A stretch of 64,000 nt of DNA from Marchantia polymorpha subsp. ruderalis (Eukaryota; Streptophyta; Marchantiopsida; Marchantiales; Marchantiaceae), in assembly GCA_037833965.1 (NCBI GenBank), contig AP031353.1:10666501-10730500 (forward strand), written 5' to 3'. The notes under the pieces were generated by a model, which ran no database searches, was not told the DNA's origin, and was given only the letters and a program-made list of their open reading frames with translations. Position 1 is the first letter of the stretch. The number at the start of each line of letters is the position of its first letter. Positions 1-13,171 of this stretch are shown here, piece by piece. A program made the position numbers and the translations under genes.

Positions 1-379
1 AGGTGATTCGGCTGAAATGCCTAAGGAACAGTAAAGAATGTTAAAACACAAAGATAAATCCGAAAATTGGAACCAAAAAAATACCATGAGAATTTCCTGC
101 TCCAGAATGCTGATGATCCAAGTAAGGATGCCCGTGCCCATTTGCGTTAACTTGTTGTACAGGCCGTTCAAGCAAAAAGGCATTGCCTGGTCCACCGTCA
201 GCGAACTCCCGTTTTGCATTATGCCCTATTTCGTACTTGTGATTTGCAACATCCAGGGATGATTGATTGACGGGTATGACAAAGTTAGCGGATCCTCTAG
301 ATCCTCGCCGGGCTTTTGCAAAAGCATTTCTAGTACGCCGACGCTTGGATTTCCCAGGAGTGGAAACGCACCCTCCCAT
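1..379 (-). CDS. N-myristoylated DUF1336 (EDR2_C)-type protein, 5' end only
   Basis: This is the start of a minus-strand gene that continues beyond the left edge. Exon 1 runs from the ATG at 379 to 85 and a second exon runs from 20 to 1; the intron (84-21) has a GT donor and a TTCCTTAG acceptor, and the reading phase is kept across it. The protein begins MGGCVSTPGKSKRRR. Gly2 followed by Cys4 and a basic stretch is the classic N-myristoylation/palmitoylation signal, so the product is probably membrane-anchored. The MGGCVSTP start followed by a basic run is known from plant DUF1336 (EDR2 C-terminal domain) proteins related to Arabidopsis CW14. The DUF1336 domain itself would lie outside the window and cannot be seen, so the family call rests on the N-terminus alone. 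In-frame codons upstream of 379 offer only a GTG, which supports this ATG. Confidence 0.68.
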
Positions 380-3300
380 GCTTTTCGAGCCTCCTCCCAC
401 AACGTGGCGTCTACACCTATTACAAACTCCACGGTTCCTGCATCAAATCGTCTCCCGGATTGATATCTTGAATTTCACGACCACTCCTAATGTTCCTTGC
501 CTGCTTCCAATTCTCTAAGAAGCACATTCCTTTCTGCTTCAACGGTAGCCACCTCAAAGGAAAGAGACATGAATATATCCGGCATCGACATCGAGATTGC
601 AAGCGTCTGTACACTCCTCTACTCAAGAACAGCCCTCCATTTCAAACCACATTTGTCCGCGCTCATCTGGTTTTTGATATCTCTCCCCAGCACAGAGGAG
701 AAAATTATATATGCTGCAGCCCTTGACATATTATGCTGAACCCGTGACGCTCCTGCTGGTGTAGTCTCCAATATTCTCCAGCCTGAACATTCACAAAGCC
801 GATGTATCTTAGGAAAACAGCGAATGGCAGCAGATTTCTTTCTCAACTTAACAACTCCACTCTCTCGAAATTGCCCTCGACGCAAAATAGTCCGACACAG
901 ATAGAATTCAGAAATTTGACCACTTATGACCAAAGAAAGTGCTAGCGGCATTGATTGAACCAGAATCGCGAAACTAAATCTACAAGAACACCTTTCTATA
1001 TCTCCAAAATTGTAAGGGAACGGCCCCTCAAGACACGAATTCGATTTCCCCCTCACCGAACAATTTCACAGATGGATTAGAAGCCTAGTACTGTGCTGGC
1101 AACTCGTAGTCCCCGCTTTTGTGTAAGAAAGAGACCAACTATTCCAATGCCTCAGCTTACCGTCAGATACCACTGAGCACATAATCGTAAGCGCGTACTG
1201 ATTCTAGGGCTCATCCCTGCTAAGAAATCTAACCATCGTGTGTAGGTTAGAGCCAGACAGCATGTTGGGTGTTGACTTCATGATTATCCCTACGTAAAAC
1301 TTGACCATCCAAACATTCAAGAAAATAGATTTCCAGAGATATGCTACTCATGCTCTGCAGAAGTGGCAGAGACGATTGACTAGGGGAGGGTGATACACAC
1401 GAGACACGAGACAGTTTCAGGAAAGAACATATAACAACCGACCCTCGCAGCACATGATCCAGGAAAGCCACATTCGATGCCTCGTTGTCCTCGGAGTACC
1501 ATCTCCACATTATGCGAATATGCTAACGACGAACGGAAAACATCGCATACTTAGGCATCTCCTCATCAGCTTTTAGAAGGTGCTAAAGAATAATTATACA
1601 CGGCAATCACCACATTAAAAACCGTCAATGAATCAACGATGAAAATCACCCAGACTCGTGAATTCTGTCCGTGAAAAGTCTACCCGGTCCGAGTGAAGAA
1701 CTTACAGGCCAATGCAATTGCTCCATATCACGGCTCGAGTTCACACAATCGGTCCAATCGTCTCAATCGCCTCGATCTGTTTCCCGCACTCTACTTTCTC
1801 GAGCTCGCGAGATTCATGCTCAAGTCTCCATCATCCAAAAGCGCTCCAGATTGCGCGCTGCGCGGACCTCGGCATGCGCTAGTCGCAGCAAGGACATTCC
1901 TCTATTCCGTTCGCGGATCGCAACGAAACTCGATCAGCTCCCTTGTTCGAACTCGTGATCGAGGATCGATGCCCATAGGCTCCTTCAACCGAAATTTCAC
2001 CGTCTGCTTGCGCGCAAACACCTCAGCTCTCTGTGTGTCACATCACATGCAGCCCTGCTTTACACTTGTCGCATGTCAGGACATTTCACCCTTTCTTCCA
2101 AATTGCATTTTCTTATTCCAGAAAATACTGCCATTAATTAATATTGACGTACCCTGCACAAAGACAGTCTTTCCAAAGGTACTCCCTCTTCTATTGACGG
2201 CAGATTTTCCGTACATTATGTGACGTCAGTCCACGTGCACAGCGGATAAAGCTGCCGATTAAATTAATCCTCTTTTATTTTTCAGTAAATTTACATCCAT
2301 GATTTTCTAAATGAGGCATTTTCCAAGTGTATTCCACCTCCATTTACCGGATGAAGATCTGCTTAGGGTATTGAAAAAATTCATATTATTTACTTGCAGG
2401 AACATCCCAAATCGGTTCCTCGCATGACCAACACAAGATGTGAGTTGTACTCGGAGGGACGAGAGCGGGTTTTGTCCGTGAAATCTCTTTTGGTTGACTC
2501 AAAATTGGAAGATTTTGAGATTAGCTTGTACGGTCGACGTTTCTAGGAAAATACAGAATTGCTCGTAGGACGATCCGAAGCACATTCTGTAAATAGATGG
2601 GGCAGAGAAGTATGTTTTGCGGCGCCCTTTCCTCACGATCGTGGAGGTATCAAGGGATGAAATGAATGACGTAAACGCGGTCGGAGGTTCTGGTCGTATA
2701 TGAGGACTGAAGTGTCATGGAGCTGTACAGTAGATGACACGCGATACATCCAAAAGGGAGGAAGAAGTGATGCTGTAGAGCTCGTACTGGACCGGCCATC
2801 TCTGACCGAACCTACTTCGCCGAAATTCAGATCTTTTGTAGTCGAGTTTGAGTAGGAGAGAAATCTTTGTCCTCGTCCACTGCTGAACGATCTGTACAGT
2901 CGCTGCTGCAGACGTACAGGGGAAAAGCATTTTACTGAGCCAAGTCCCCGATGTCGAGATGTGGTTGCCTCACTCGGCAACACCGAGACATTCTTCTTTT
3001 CCTGAAGGGGCCATGCCATAAAGACAACGCCCGTGTCAAAAGCGGAAAGCTGTGCAGCCGTCACGACGTGAAAATGTTTAAAGAAGAAAGAATTCTCCAC
3101 ACGGAAGCGTGACACTGCGCATTTCTTAATTGCAGTACGACGGACCACGTTCCCATTGGCTCTCGTGCACATTCGCGTCTCGAATCGGCGCGAGTCGTGT
3201 CATCTGTCAAGATGACCAGCTTCGAAACTCGAAGAAAAATAGAAAAGAATTGACATGAAAATATAATATCTCCATCTAGGAACAGAATTCGGTACTCTCA

Positions 3301-3640
3301 GAGCAGTCTCCTACTTCCAGTGACTGCTGAGGCTCATGTAGTCTGTACTTCGTAGTCTGAGTGCAAGCATGCAGATTTTGCCATGGCTCAATTGCCAGTT
3401 TGAGATGTGGTCCTTGGACTGCTGCAAACTCGCGGACTGATTTTAGGGATTTCTGGAGTGTATATCCTAATTCCATCATTGCTATCTCCAAAGTAAAGCC
3501 TATGGTGTGCCTTTATCATAAGATATGCAGTTGGACTGGACTTTCGGTTAGCATGTTGCTGAGAATCCCAAAATATACTCCAATCTCAGAACCTCCAGCT
3601 GTTTCTCACATGTAAAAAAATCCATGGCGTGCATTTGTCT
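380..3640. other. Upstream region of the left-edge gene, no gene recognised
   Basis: This 3.2-kb stretch has moderate GC and many short frames on both strands, none with a recognisable domain. It probably holds the promoter and perhaps untranslated exons of the minus-strand gene that starts at 379. The longest ATG frame is on the minus strand at 3172-2633 (179 residues, Ser/Arg-rich, no family resemblance), which I do not accept as a gene. Confidence 0.4.
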
Positions 3641-6600
3641 TCTGTCTCTCTATAGGATGCGTCGTCTACAGCTTTCGACAAGTTGCAGCACAGTAGCATA
3701 CCTACGAGTGAAAGAAGAATATTGTGTTAGAAAAAGATTTGTCACTTATCTTCTTGTCGTGCACATACATCTTGTATGTGCACGACATATTGTATGATGT
3801 GAGATAGAATCTTGGAAAGTTTTCGCAATCAAAATGGTCAGTAGTTACTTTTTTGACAAAACAGATTTCAATGATATTGTTGAGCCGGACCACTTCTGTG
3901 ACAATGTGGAACTAAACCGTAATTTTGAAATTGAAATCATTGTATCTAGAACTTAAAGAACATTGGTTCGAGTAGCCGATCGAATTTTAAGGATATGACT
4001 CTAATAGAAAATACTTCCGTCTGTATTTTAAGAGTTGGAGTAATATGGTGCATGTTTGTTTTTCCATGCCTGCAGTCAATGTCAATGAATGCGTAATTTT
4101 TTGGAATAAATTCGTCCTTATTATTAGGTTTCATTAAATTTTCTTTTTGATTTAGTTTTTATGTTTGATGTAGGTTTAACAGTTTTACAAACCTTTTAAA
4201 AAAAAGGATCTCAGGTTATCGTGTCATCAGCTGGGGGAGAGGTAATTCTGGGCCTTTCGCGGTCTTCTATCGTAAGTGTTCCAGAGACTTATTAGGGCGT
4301 TCCCTCGTGCCCATTCATGCAATAAAAGACAAAACACATCATGGTCATGTTTAGTTTGACATGGGAAAAAAAAAGGTAGATTATGATACTACGCTAGACC
4401 AAATTATCCATGGGAGTGATCTTTTGCTTAATTTTTCTCCTTGATGCTTAATAACCAAAGTATACTATCATCTTCATTATTCAGCATGTTATTTTTTACA
4501 TTTTACCTCCAATTCAATTTGCGAATTCAAAATTAACTTCCATTAGAATTACAATCCAATAACTTGAAACTTCCGATTTATTATACAAGGATGAGCCAAT
4601 GATACAGATATTTTTTCCTTAATTTTAAAATTTCGAGTTGAACTGTCAACTGGAATAATGTTCTAAATTTCTGAAATTGAAGTTTTAATTCACTTTTTTT
4701 TCATTCCAAATGTTTTTCTATAATTGTGATAGAAATTAATACAAGGATATTTTTATACATATATCCTCACTTTCATGTATCAGATACTATACAATTTTAT
4801 TTTTGATGTAATTGTTAAGCACAAGACATTCTTCATTTGAAAATTATTTCTACAACTATTTTAGAAAGGAATTTCACAAACAAGAAGATTCTTGTTCATC
4901 TTTGTTTTACATGATCATTTGATTTTCATAGAAAATTTTCTTAAAAATTGCTATGAATTTGAATGGCTTTATAGCATCTTGAAGACATTGTCATATTATC
5001 ACACTTATATTATGAGGTAATGACAGAAGTTTTCTGTATGATCTTTGATATGACAATATACTGTAGTTTAGCATTATTGTGAAATAAATAAGGTTGCTAA
5101 AGCTCAATTTGAAACAATGTTGTAGTGTCATGATGTTGAAAAAGATCCTAGAGATGTAATTTAACCACAGATATTTAGTTACAAGTAGAGTTGAAGCTGT
5201 TTTTGATGAAAACATAATGGAAAAAATTACCTGGTAGTTTGGATAAAGGTTGATAATTAGTCGGTCTACTTGAAAAGCTAGATACATTATAAATTTTAAT
5301 TTTAGAAATAAAAATATTTCAGATTTCTAATACTAATGCTTCACCATCAATACTTAGTACATACATATTTATATTTTTCAGCATTGTAATGTGAGTTGTA
5401 AATTTAAAGAAATGTATAATAATTGATGATTTCATGGGTTAATCAAGTACCTCATTATCAAATTTGTGACGCATGAAGAAAAAGATTTGATAATGGAAAT
5501 TAAGTCTTATACCAAGCAAGCTTATTTACATCAATGCTTTATGCATATGTCCTGAAAGCATAGACAATTCTAAACTTGTATTATGATTTTGCACAAAGAT
5601 TGCGGAGCTGTTCAGGAAATAGTTTTTCTAAAAAAATACATACATTCGTTAGGGTCCACTGACAACCGTTCAAATAAGCAAGCTTGTGGATGAAACTTAC
5701 AGTGCATATGTGAGGACAAAGGTTGAATAGTTAGTCATGTTGCTAAGGTTGAAGTTACATGGGAGATAAATAAGGGATATAATTTACTAAATAAAATTCT
5801 TGGGTTATAATGATATAAATGATTAGTTTGTTATATTATGCTAAGATCTTATATTTTTTTAATTCAAAAATTATTTTTAATCTCTCTTTATAATTAAATC
5901 CTTTCATTATAAGCTCATGTGAAGTTTGCATCTTTGTCCTAAAATCACTATTTATTGCAAAGAAATAAAAAATGTTTGAACCTGATAATTTTAAACCCTG
6001 AATAGATTGCTAGTTCAAATTTCACTACAATATGTTTAGTTAACATTTATTTAGTTTTAAAAATAATTTTTTAATTTTTTAACCTTTTTTATAATAAATT
6101 TTTTATATGTATACTTTTTCATATATCATTATTTCTTTATGATATACAAAAATATTTGTTTACATTGAAGACAAATAAACGTAGAATCAGTCTAGATATA
6201 AGTTAGTCTAAAAATCTTCATATCTTGAACAAAAATTCGATTCAATAAATGCAAACAATTAATTCTTTTACTTAACTCTTACATCAAAAAAAGTTTCCAA
6301 GTGATGTTCAATGCATCATAGTTCTCAATCATCTAATTAAACCTCATAATTTCAAGTAAATTGAAATTAGGAAATGAATCGTTATTTATTCAATTCGAAA
6401 TACTTCATAGATTCTCCAGAAAATAATTATTAATATTAGTGACATTTCTTTAAATTGATAGATAGAATCTATAAATCACTATTTTCATTATAAATGCAAG
6501 AACTGAAAATGAATTGTTTATTATGAAAGTCATTTTTATGCTAAATTGTTTGAAATGATAGTGGGTACCCTTTTCCATTTTTAGTTTTTATCTTTGTGAT

Positions 6601-7240
6601 TTGATAAGATATGCAAACATGTCATTCAATTTACAGTCAAATGTGATCGGAAAGGTGGCATGATGCCTATGCGAACCATGTGCATCCAACCATATCCAGA
6701 GAGAATTTGTCCTCTCCAGCTTCACACCTTCTCTCATCAATGTGCAAGAGTGTCTCGGTGATTGAACAATTCACATTACATTCATGCGTTGCACGACAGT
6801 AGTTACGAGGTAAAGGAGTTTTAGGTTCCACTCTTTACAGGAGTTCAGTTCACAGGGATATAGATAATATATTTCGACCTCATAACTGGATGAGGGCTCT
6901 TTAATCAATCTTAAATAAAACGCAAGACCCTCGGGGACTACTCGACAACTACCGTCTATTCTAGCAACAAACCGTTAAGAAAATGGTGGTGAGAGTCCAC
7001 TGAAAATGGCGTCCATTCATGTTCTCCTTGCCAAGTTCGGTGGACCCACCCTGTCGCAATAATATTGTAGTGTAACTCTTTTTGTTAGCTCATAAACTCT
7101 CCTAATTATCTCAACTCAAGATTTTTTGTGAAAATAATTCATTTCTAATAAGTTTGTAACAATTCACCCTTGTACACTTTAACCATTGTGTATGCCAACT
7201 CATGATTCCGAGGTACCCTGGTGGTAGCTGGCGAAATCCA
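3641..7240. other. AT-rich gene desert
   Basis: This block is strongly AT-rich, with frequent homopolymer and TA runs and almost no frame above 60 codons. No conserved protein, tRNA or rRNA motif was found. The one structured element is a short perfect hairpin at 3755-3787, listed separately. The base composition contrasts sharply with the flanking gene islands and resembles decayed repeat or heterochromatic DNA. Confidence 0.55.
3755..3787. repeat. Perfect 15-bp inverted repeat with 3-nt loop
   Basis: The left arm 3755-3769 is the exact reverse complement of 3773-3787, separated by the three bases TCT. The arms (TGTCGTGCACATACA) are mixed in sequence, not simple repeats, so chance is unlikely. 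It lies in AT-rich intergenic DNA with no gene nearby. Confidence 0.8.
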
Positions 7241-8752
7241 GAAGCGAAAATCTCAATAGCTAAAGCTTGAAGTCACTGAATGATATCCGCACCAAGATCT
7301 CAATGTCGTCATAGACACACAATTGCTTACCCAACGCCTAAGTATCCAAAACCGTAACAACGTAACAATGTAACGGAATCGACCCTCCGTAGAGAACATG
7401 CTGACATATCCTGGCTCTCCTCGTCTACATCTCGAAGCTAACTTCGATTTCCAGATTCGTCTTGGCTTACGTTCGTCCGGGTAGAAAAGAAGATGAACGT
7501 ACTGACCCAATTTTCGACATCCGATCGCACTCACTCAAGATACGGTCGAATGAGCTCGCAGCCGATGTGTAATGGAAGTGATGTAGTGGCTAACCCAGTC
7601 TTCGGTGACTATAAAATAAGAACGAATGCTAAATGTTTTGAGCTCTCGAGTACCTCCATCTCGATTCACTGTTTCGTTTGGCCTCCAGGGAACATTCCTC
7701 GATGCTTCCTTCACGGGAGGCTGGAGAATCACTCTACTATGAGCATGCTGTTGATATCATGTGCGGTACTAGTACACCGCGTGGTCTTGTTGAGCATTCT
7801 GAGTCTCAGATTCAGCATTCACAACTTCGGCCCATGCTTGAGAACCAATTGCAGGCTTACATCCGTGTCATTTGCTCGCAAGGTGGCAAGGAACATTGCC
7901 GGACTAGAGTAAAAACATTGTGAACTAAAACTCTGTATTCGCCCCATATTCATGACATTGTAAGGGAATGAAACGTGCATGTGCATCCGACGTCGAAGAG
8001 AGCTGACAGCGTACAGCTGGTGTGAAAAGATTCATCTGAATTCCCTTAGGCTTCTGGGTTGGTACTAAATCCGTCAAAACAGCCAACTACTTCAGCGGAA
8101 GAGCATCAAGCGAGGGAAAATTGAAGAGAGCTATGTTGCAAGGATAAGAGACTAATAGCAGAGATGGGTGATGTACAAAGAACATAATCAATGCCGTACT
8201 ACTGGACTCTCGACTGTCGAACAGATATCTCTGAGAGCGATTTGAGGTTTTCCTAGACCGAGCAACAGTCCAGGCTGAAATTACGTCTCCAATAGAGTCA
8301 GACCTTACTCCAAGGGGGTTTGAAATGCCTTCCAAAAGTTAGTACGGTTTGGCCCATCTTCTTGACATGAACGTTTACTTGCTATTCATAATATCTGGGT
8401 CTAGTTCTTACTACCTTAGGCCATGATCAGAGGTCCAAGATGGTCCCTAAACTTTGCAGCGCGAAAGCAGATCTGTGATGCTCACAAACCGATTAGAACT
8501 AGGAAGTTGTGTATCACATTCCCCTCTGCAAGTGTAAAAATGTGTACATTACTTCCCTTCAATTAGTTACAAACCGGTCGACAAGCTTGCAGTTTTCAAT
8601 CGGGAGAGAAGGGATTTGACATCAGAACCTGAACGCCTTCCTGCTTCTGGCTGTGAAGATTGATTACTTTTTTTCTATATTATCCCGAACTGATTTCGAA
8701 CTAGACGGCCAGTCGGTTTTCGCATCATAACACCCCGTTCATGTTAATTGAC
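7241..8752. other. Intergenic, no gene recognised
   Basis: Composition returns to moderate GC here. Overlapping short frames exist on both strands (for example 7493-7912 on plus) but none carries a recognisable motif, none has a clear coding signature, and the frames shadow one another. It may be relic DNA upstream of the receptor-kinase fragment that starts at 8753. Confidence 0.35.
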
Positions 8753-9073
8753 GACGTCGAAGTCTACAGCTATGGAGTGGTTCTTTTGGAACTGCTGACC
8801 GGCAAGCGTCCTTTACACGATCAGGCATACCTAGAAGAGTCGATCATCGTTAATTAGGTCGAGGCCAACTTTTACGCAAAGTTTTGGAAGAGATACAGGA
8901 CAAGGAGGTGCTCGAGTCCGACCACTAGAGCGGTGAAGGAATTGCTCTTAGTTCAGAAGGTAGCTGTGTCTTTTATTAACAAGATTACCTCAAAACGAAA
9001 GACGATGAGAGAGATCGTGGCTACGGCAAGCCAGGGCAGGACGGAAGAGCAAGCTTGCTTGCTTGATCGATGA
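8753..9073 (+). pseudogene. Receptor-like kinase C-terminal fragment (decayed)
   Basis: One frame reads DVEVYSYGVVLLELLTGKRP and continues to SKRKTMREIVATA before a TGA at 9071. This matches the end of plant receptor-like kinase domains: subdomain IX (D-V-x-S-Y/F-G-V-V-L-L-E-L-L-T-G-K-R-P) through subdomain XI, where the family has a P-x-M-x-E-V/I-V motif. An amber codon at 8855-8857 interrupts the frame, at a place where many relatives carry Trp (VNWVEA-like). The N-lobe, catalytic loop and activation loop are missing upstream, where the sequence is stop-ridden. I conclude it is a truncated, non-functional relic; a TAG-terminated peptide of this size could not be a kinase. Confidence 0.75.
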
Positions 9074-11830
9074 ACATGAATCCATGAACCAGGCCGGGCA
9101 ACAAACCAGTAGATGGTTGCGACAAATGAAGGGAGATTGCGCAGTGTTTGAGTAGCTCTCGGCTAAAACTATAGCTCACGTGTACCAGATGAGTGATCAG
9201 ATAAGCTCATCAGTAAGAAATCTTTATGATGAATGGTGTCGATGACAGTAATTTCTCCAGCATTTGAACAACATGCCAGCTCTAAAACAGTTCGGCTCCA
9301 CTATTGGATCAGACGGTCAGCACCGCATGATGTGAAGCGGATTGACATGATCGGTTGTCCATCAGGCATCACTTTTTATATGGTATTCGATAAACAGAAA
9401 ATTTGTCGTATGAGTCTCTACCCTCGTCCATACGTGTATTGACGAGATTGTTAGTATAGGCCCTATACATCTCGGAACCGATGAACAGAAAACTTCCATC
9501 GGATTTTCTTACGTCCTGATGTTCCTTCTGCTGTACCCATTCTATGCAGAGAGCAATGTTTTTCGACGATGATGGACGGTTGAGAAGGCGTTTCAATCTG
9601 ATTCATCAAATAGAGCACCAAACGACGCATCTGAAAGTGAAACACAAACGAATGGTACTGCTGTGAGCTCCCCAGATCAACAAAGACAGAGTACCCCCGG
9701 GGCTTGTATTGGATCTATGAGAGCACCGGATTGGGCCTCATTCGCACAGCCAGTACTGGTGGAATTTGTGTAAAGCCAAACCAACTTAGCGGCCAAATTC
9801 CTCGTGGAGCTCGATTCCAACCATGACCAAGCCAGCTCGAAAGCATGAAACCAACAGGACATTGAGCGGGCGATTTAAATAGTGGGCATGAAGGCTCGGG
9901 CTTGGGAGAAACCTCAAGGTACTTGCCCATCTTTACAGGGTACACGGCCTTGACTTTATTTCATTCACTCTGCTGTGTGAAGGATCTAATGAAGGATAAG
10001 CATGCAACTGGGAGTCTGCACCGTTGAAGCAAGAGTGCCTAACACAGAACACAAAGCGACCATTCTGCAGAGCCTCGAAGCAACTTAGGAACAGCTCGTA
10101 GGAGGGGATCGATGGTGGCCACCTCTGTTCTGCCCATGTTGCAAAGCACTGCATCGAGTGGCTCTCCTTCTGCAGGTCTTAAACCGAGCAGAGCGTTCCC
10201 CTTGGTGGTATCTACAACTCTGTATTTGATGGAGGAAATAGCGTTGATGGTGTTCGAACCTGGGCGATTCGAATAACGTTCTCGCTGAAATCAGTGGTCA
10301 ATATGTCGACGCGGTGGTCATGAAGTTGAGCCAAGCGCCGAGCCATAACTCCTGCTTCACATTCGAATCCAAAACACGCTCACCAGGTTTCAGATCTAAC
10401 AAACGTTCGGTGCTTCGGCCTCACTAGCTTTCGCTGAAAATCGCAGCCCTCTTCCATGTGATCGTCTCGGGTGATTTTTGGTTCTCAATTTCGCCATATT
10501 TCTCCATCAAAACTTCAACCTCTGCAAATTCGATTTTCAGCTTTGCTTCAAAGACGACTTGCAACGGGGTTTTGTTAGGCCTACGACGACATGGCATTCA
10601 TTCAGATCATTATCACTTGGACAGCTCAGGTATTCCTGAAACCGCAGCCAAGTACTTTTTTGCTAGACACGGTGTACAAGCCACAGACTCCCCTGTTGGA
10701 AGCTGCCTTTGAAGGTAAAAGTTCCACTATAGTGTGACAAGCGGCTACGTTGATCGGAAAAGCATGGTCATGTAAAGAAGAAGGTTCATCACACAGTCAC
10801 CCCGATCGTCACTACATCTAATTCTTGTCAAGAACAACCTTCAAGTGTTGCATTAGACATCAGTACAGAAAAAAACTGTGCCCGTGTAAATTTTGCCTGC
10901 ATCGAGATGAGATGAGATGTGAGACCTGTCCTCTTTCCCATACTGTATAGTTTTCTATCTTTCTCCTTCACATTAATCGATTGACAAACCTACATTGCAG
11001 AGTGAACTCGCTCTGCTTTTCTTTCATAACCCATGTTTCACTCTTCCTCCCTCCATAACACTGCAGCTACTCTCAAAATTATGATTAACTGCTTCCTTTG
11101 AAGAGGTTTAACATTAAAGTCACACAGAACAAAAAGAGCTTGGCAATGTGGAAATAGATGAGAACGTTTGAGAAAACCAAACGACTCAACTTTCGTAGTT
11201 TCGAGGAAAAGTTGGCTACGAGGTCTGCGCTCGAGGGCAACAGCCGATTAGCAAATTCTACAGATTCTGCAGAAACGCCACCATGATCTTGAGCCTAGGC
11301 TTTGATCGCCCAGTGTTAAAATTGCTTCATTCAGAATCTGCGCAGATCTGGCGTCAGTTGTAGGTACCAGAATCTGGTACCCAAAGATGAATCATAGCCA
11401 GATCCCGGATTGGGTACAGTACTGTGATCATCCAACCGACACGAGAATCACATTCCGCACGGTCGCCTCCACTCAACCCCACTGTGCTGTACACCGTTAT
11501 TCCACCTAGTACATCATCATGATGGCAGGATATGATTTGTGAGTAGGTGGAGAGCTCACACGGTTTCCATCGATCCACCTCATGTACCAAGCATCCAATG
11601 AATGATACAAGGTGATCGTTTTCTCGAGAAGGGCCAATCAATACTCGTGCAGTCGATAAATCTAGCACTACCCCGGCATCCGGAGAAATTAGCAGTCTTG
11701 ATTTGTTTGTCTAAAATAGAACAGCGGAGGTGAATTCAGTCTGAATTCCACAGCTCGAGGTGAGATTGGAAAAATGTAGAGAAGTGACAATGAAAGCACG
11801 GAAGGCAGAAGAAGCTGCAAATCGTCAGCT
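9074..11830. other. Intergenic with receptor-kinase debris
   Basis: Apart from the short leucine-rich-repeat relic at 9776-9826 I see no gene. Short frames at 9233-9442, 10458-10712 (plus) and 11354-11668 (minus) have no family resemblance. The region directly downstream of the F-box gene ending at 11831 would contain its 3' untranslated sequence. Confidence 0.35.
9776..9826 (+). pseudogene. Leucine-rich-repeat relic of an LRR receptor kinase
   Basis: The frame reads PNQLSGQIPRGARFQP and then stops. N-x-L-S-G-x-I-P is the signature of the plant extracellular LRR unit. Only one repeat is readable. It lies about 700 bp downstream of the kinase-domain relic on the same strand, but in the wrong order for an intact receptor (ectodomain should come first), so it is either a second relic or a rearranged one. 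Confidence 0.45.
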
Positions 11831-13171
11831 TCAAACTCGGGCACCCAACGAGGGCTCGAAAGCGTGCAGCCACGTCGCGTTGTGGAAGCCGTGAAGGGCA
11901 GCGGAGAAGTGGCCACGTAAAGTAGGAGCATCGGCCATGGTCGGGAGCCGGATCCAGACATCTTCGCTGAAGCTGTGAGCGAGGATGACGAGGCCTCGCG
12001 GGCCCGCCGCGGCATCGGCTTGGCTCTCGCGATGGCGCCCGGCAACGTAGAGCCAGTCGCCCTGGCCGACGCACCAGTCCTGCATAATCATGGGGCACCG
12101 CTTGCCCGGCTTCGGAGGAAACAAGCAGGACGGCAAATGCCTCGTCGTCAAGGCGCACATGGGCTCGTCCTCTTTCAGCTCCGAGATCGAGATCTCATTC
12201 TGCGACTTCCCGTTGCGCTGCACCACCAGAATGCGCCCTCGGTGCTCGACGAGCTGCGGCAGAATGGAGCCTCGTCGGCCGAGGCGGATCTCGCTCCACA
12301 CGTCGGCATCCGAATTGTATCTGACGATGCTCCAGGGCCAATCGAGCCCGCAGGTGCCGCTGGCCAGCCCGGCCGTGAAGGTGAGGCAGTAGAGCGAGCC
12401 ATCGACGTTCACGGTCTTGCCAGACTCCCAAAATCTGGCTCCCTTGGGCACCTCGGCCCCCGTGCTCCACCTCTCCGTGAACGAATCGTAGACCAGAGTG
12501 GCCCTCTCGGCTGCTGCTGCTGCTGCTGCTGCTGTGCTCTCCTCGCTGCGGATTCCTGCCACCACGAGCTTGTACCACTGCTTGTGCCTCTCGGTGACCA
12601 AGCCCACCACAACCTCCTTTCCGAACGACCTTTGGAAAGCCTCGATGGCCTCCTTGCCGCCCTCCAGAGTGACCACGGGCTTCAGAAGGTTGGGCAATGG
12701 ATCCGTGATGGCCTCGACGCTGAAGCCTTGTGGCAGTCGTAAGTACTGACATTCCATGGAGATCGGGTTGCACACTATGAGTTCTCCGGTCGCGCTGGTC
12801 TTGAAACAGAGCAGGCCGCCAGCTGAATCGAGCAGTGACAGGGAGTGGGAAGGGAATTTCACGTAGTCCAGGCTTTGCTCCTCCCAGCAATTCTTCCGAT
12901 GATCGAACACGATCAATTGCCCGTGGCTGAAATAAATCGGCACTGCCCTCGGCCCCGGGTGTTGAGGAGCCCACATCTCGTGAGACCGGATCAGATGATT
13001 CCACCTCTTGCACACGCCTCGCACTCTGATCAGGCTGAAGACCGGAAGCTTGCGCAGCACCATGATGTGCACGTCCTCACTCAGAGCCTCCCAATCGAGT
13101 CCTTTTTTATCCTCACCGATTCTGTGCACATGGCTGTTGCTAGACATCGTGGCGCCTTTCTCCAGAGACAT
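11831..13171 (-). CDS. F-box protein with kelch-like C-terminal region (copy A)
   Basis: This intronless gene encodes 446 residues from the ATG at 13171; a second in-frame ATG at 13147 (MSSN) is possible, and upstream only a GTG is available. The F-box lies at about residues 26-66 (LSEDVHIMVLRKLP, then VCKRWNHL), the part that would bind SKP1 in an SCF ubiquitin ligase. The remainder has kelch/galactose-oxidase-like patches: AGGLLCFK, VCNPIS, RFWESGK, LYCLTF, PQLVEH and DWCVGQGD, as in plant F-box/kelch proteins such as At5g15710. An alanine run (eight codons, near 12511-12537) is encoded by a GCA/GCC repeat inside the domain. It is closely related to the next gene upstream on the same strand. 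The target is unknown. Confidence 0.88.
   Translation of the reverse strand: MSLEKGATMSSNSHVHRIGEDKKGLDWEALSEDVHIMVLRKLPVFSLIRVRGVCKRWNHLIRSHEMWAPQHPGPRAVPIYFSHGQLIVFDHRKNCWEEQSLDYVKFPSHSLSLLDSAGGLLCFKTSATGELIVCNPISMECQYLRLPQGFSVEAITDPLPNLLKPVVTLEGGKEAIEAFQRSFGKEVVVGLVTERHKQWYKLVVAGIRSEESTAAAAAAAAERATLVYDSFTERWSTGAEVPKGARFWESGKTVNVDGSLYCLTFTAGLASGTCGLDWPWSIVRYNSDADVWSEIRLGRRGSILPQLVEHRGRILVVQRNGKSQNEISISELKEDEPMCALTTRHLPSCLFPPKPGKRCPMIMQDWCVGQGDWLYVAGRHRESQADAAAGPRGLVILAHSFSEDVWIRLPTMADAPTLRGHFSAALHGFHNATWLHAFEPSLGARV

Noticed and set aside
2633-3172. Minus-strand ATG frame of 179 codons
   Set aside because: No recognisable domain, no splice or promoter support, biased Ser/Arg composition; could be leader or chance.
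11975-12742. Plus-strand frame of 255 codons, and the 272-codon minus frame at 13013-12195
   Set aside because: Both are antisense or out-of-frame shadows of the F-box gene at 11831-13171; their Pro/Arg/Ser composition follows from its GC-rich codons.
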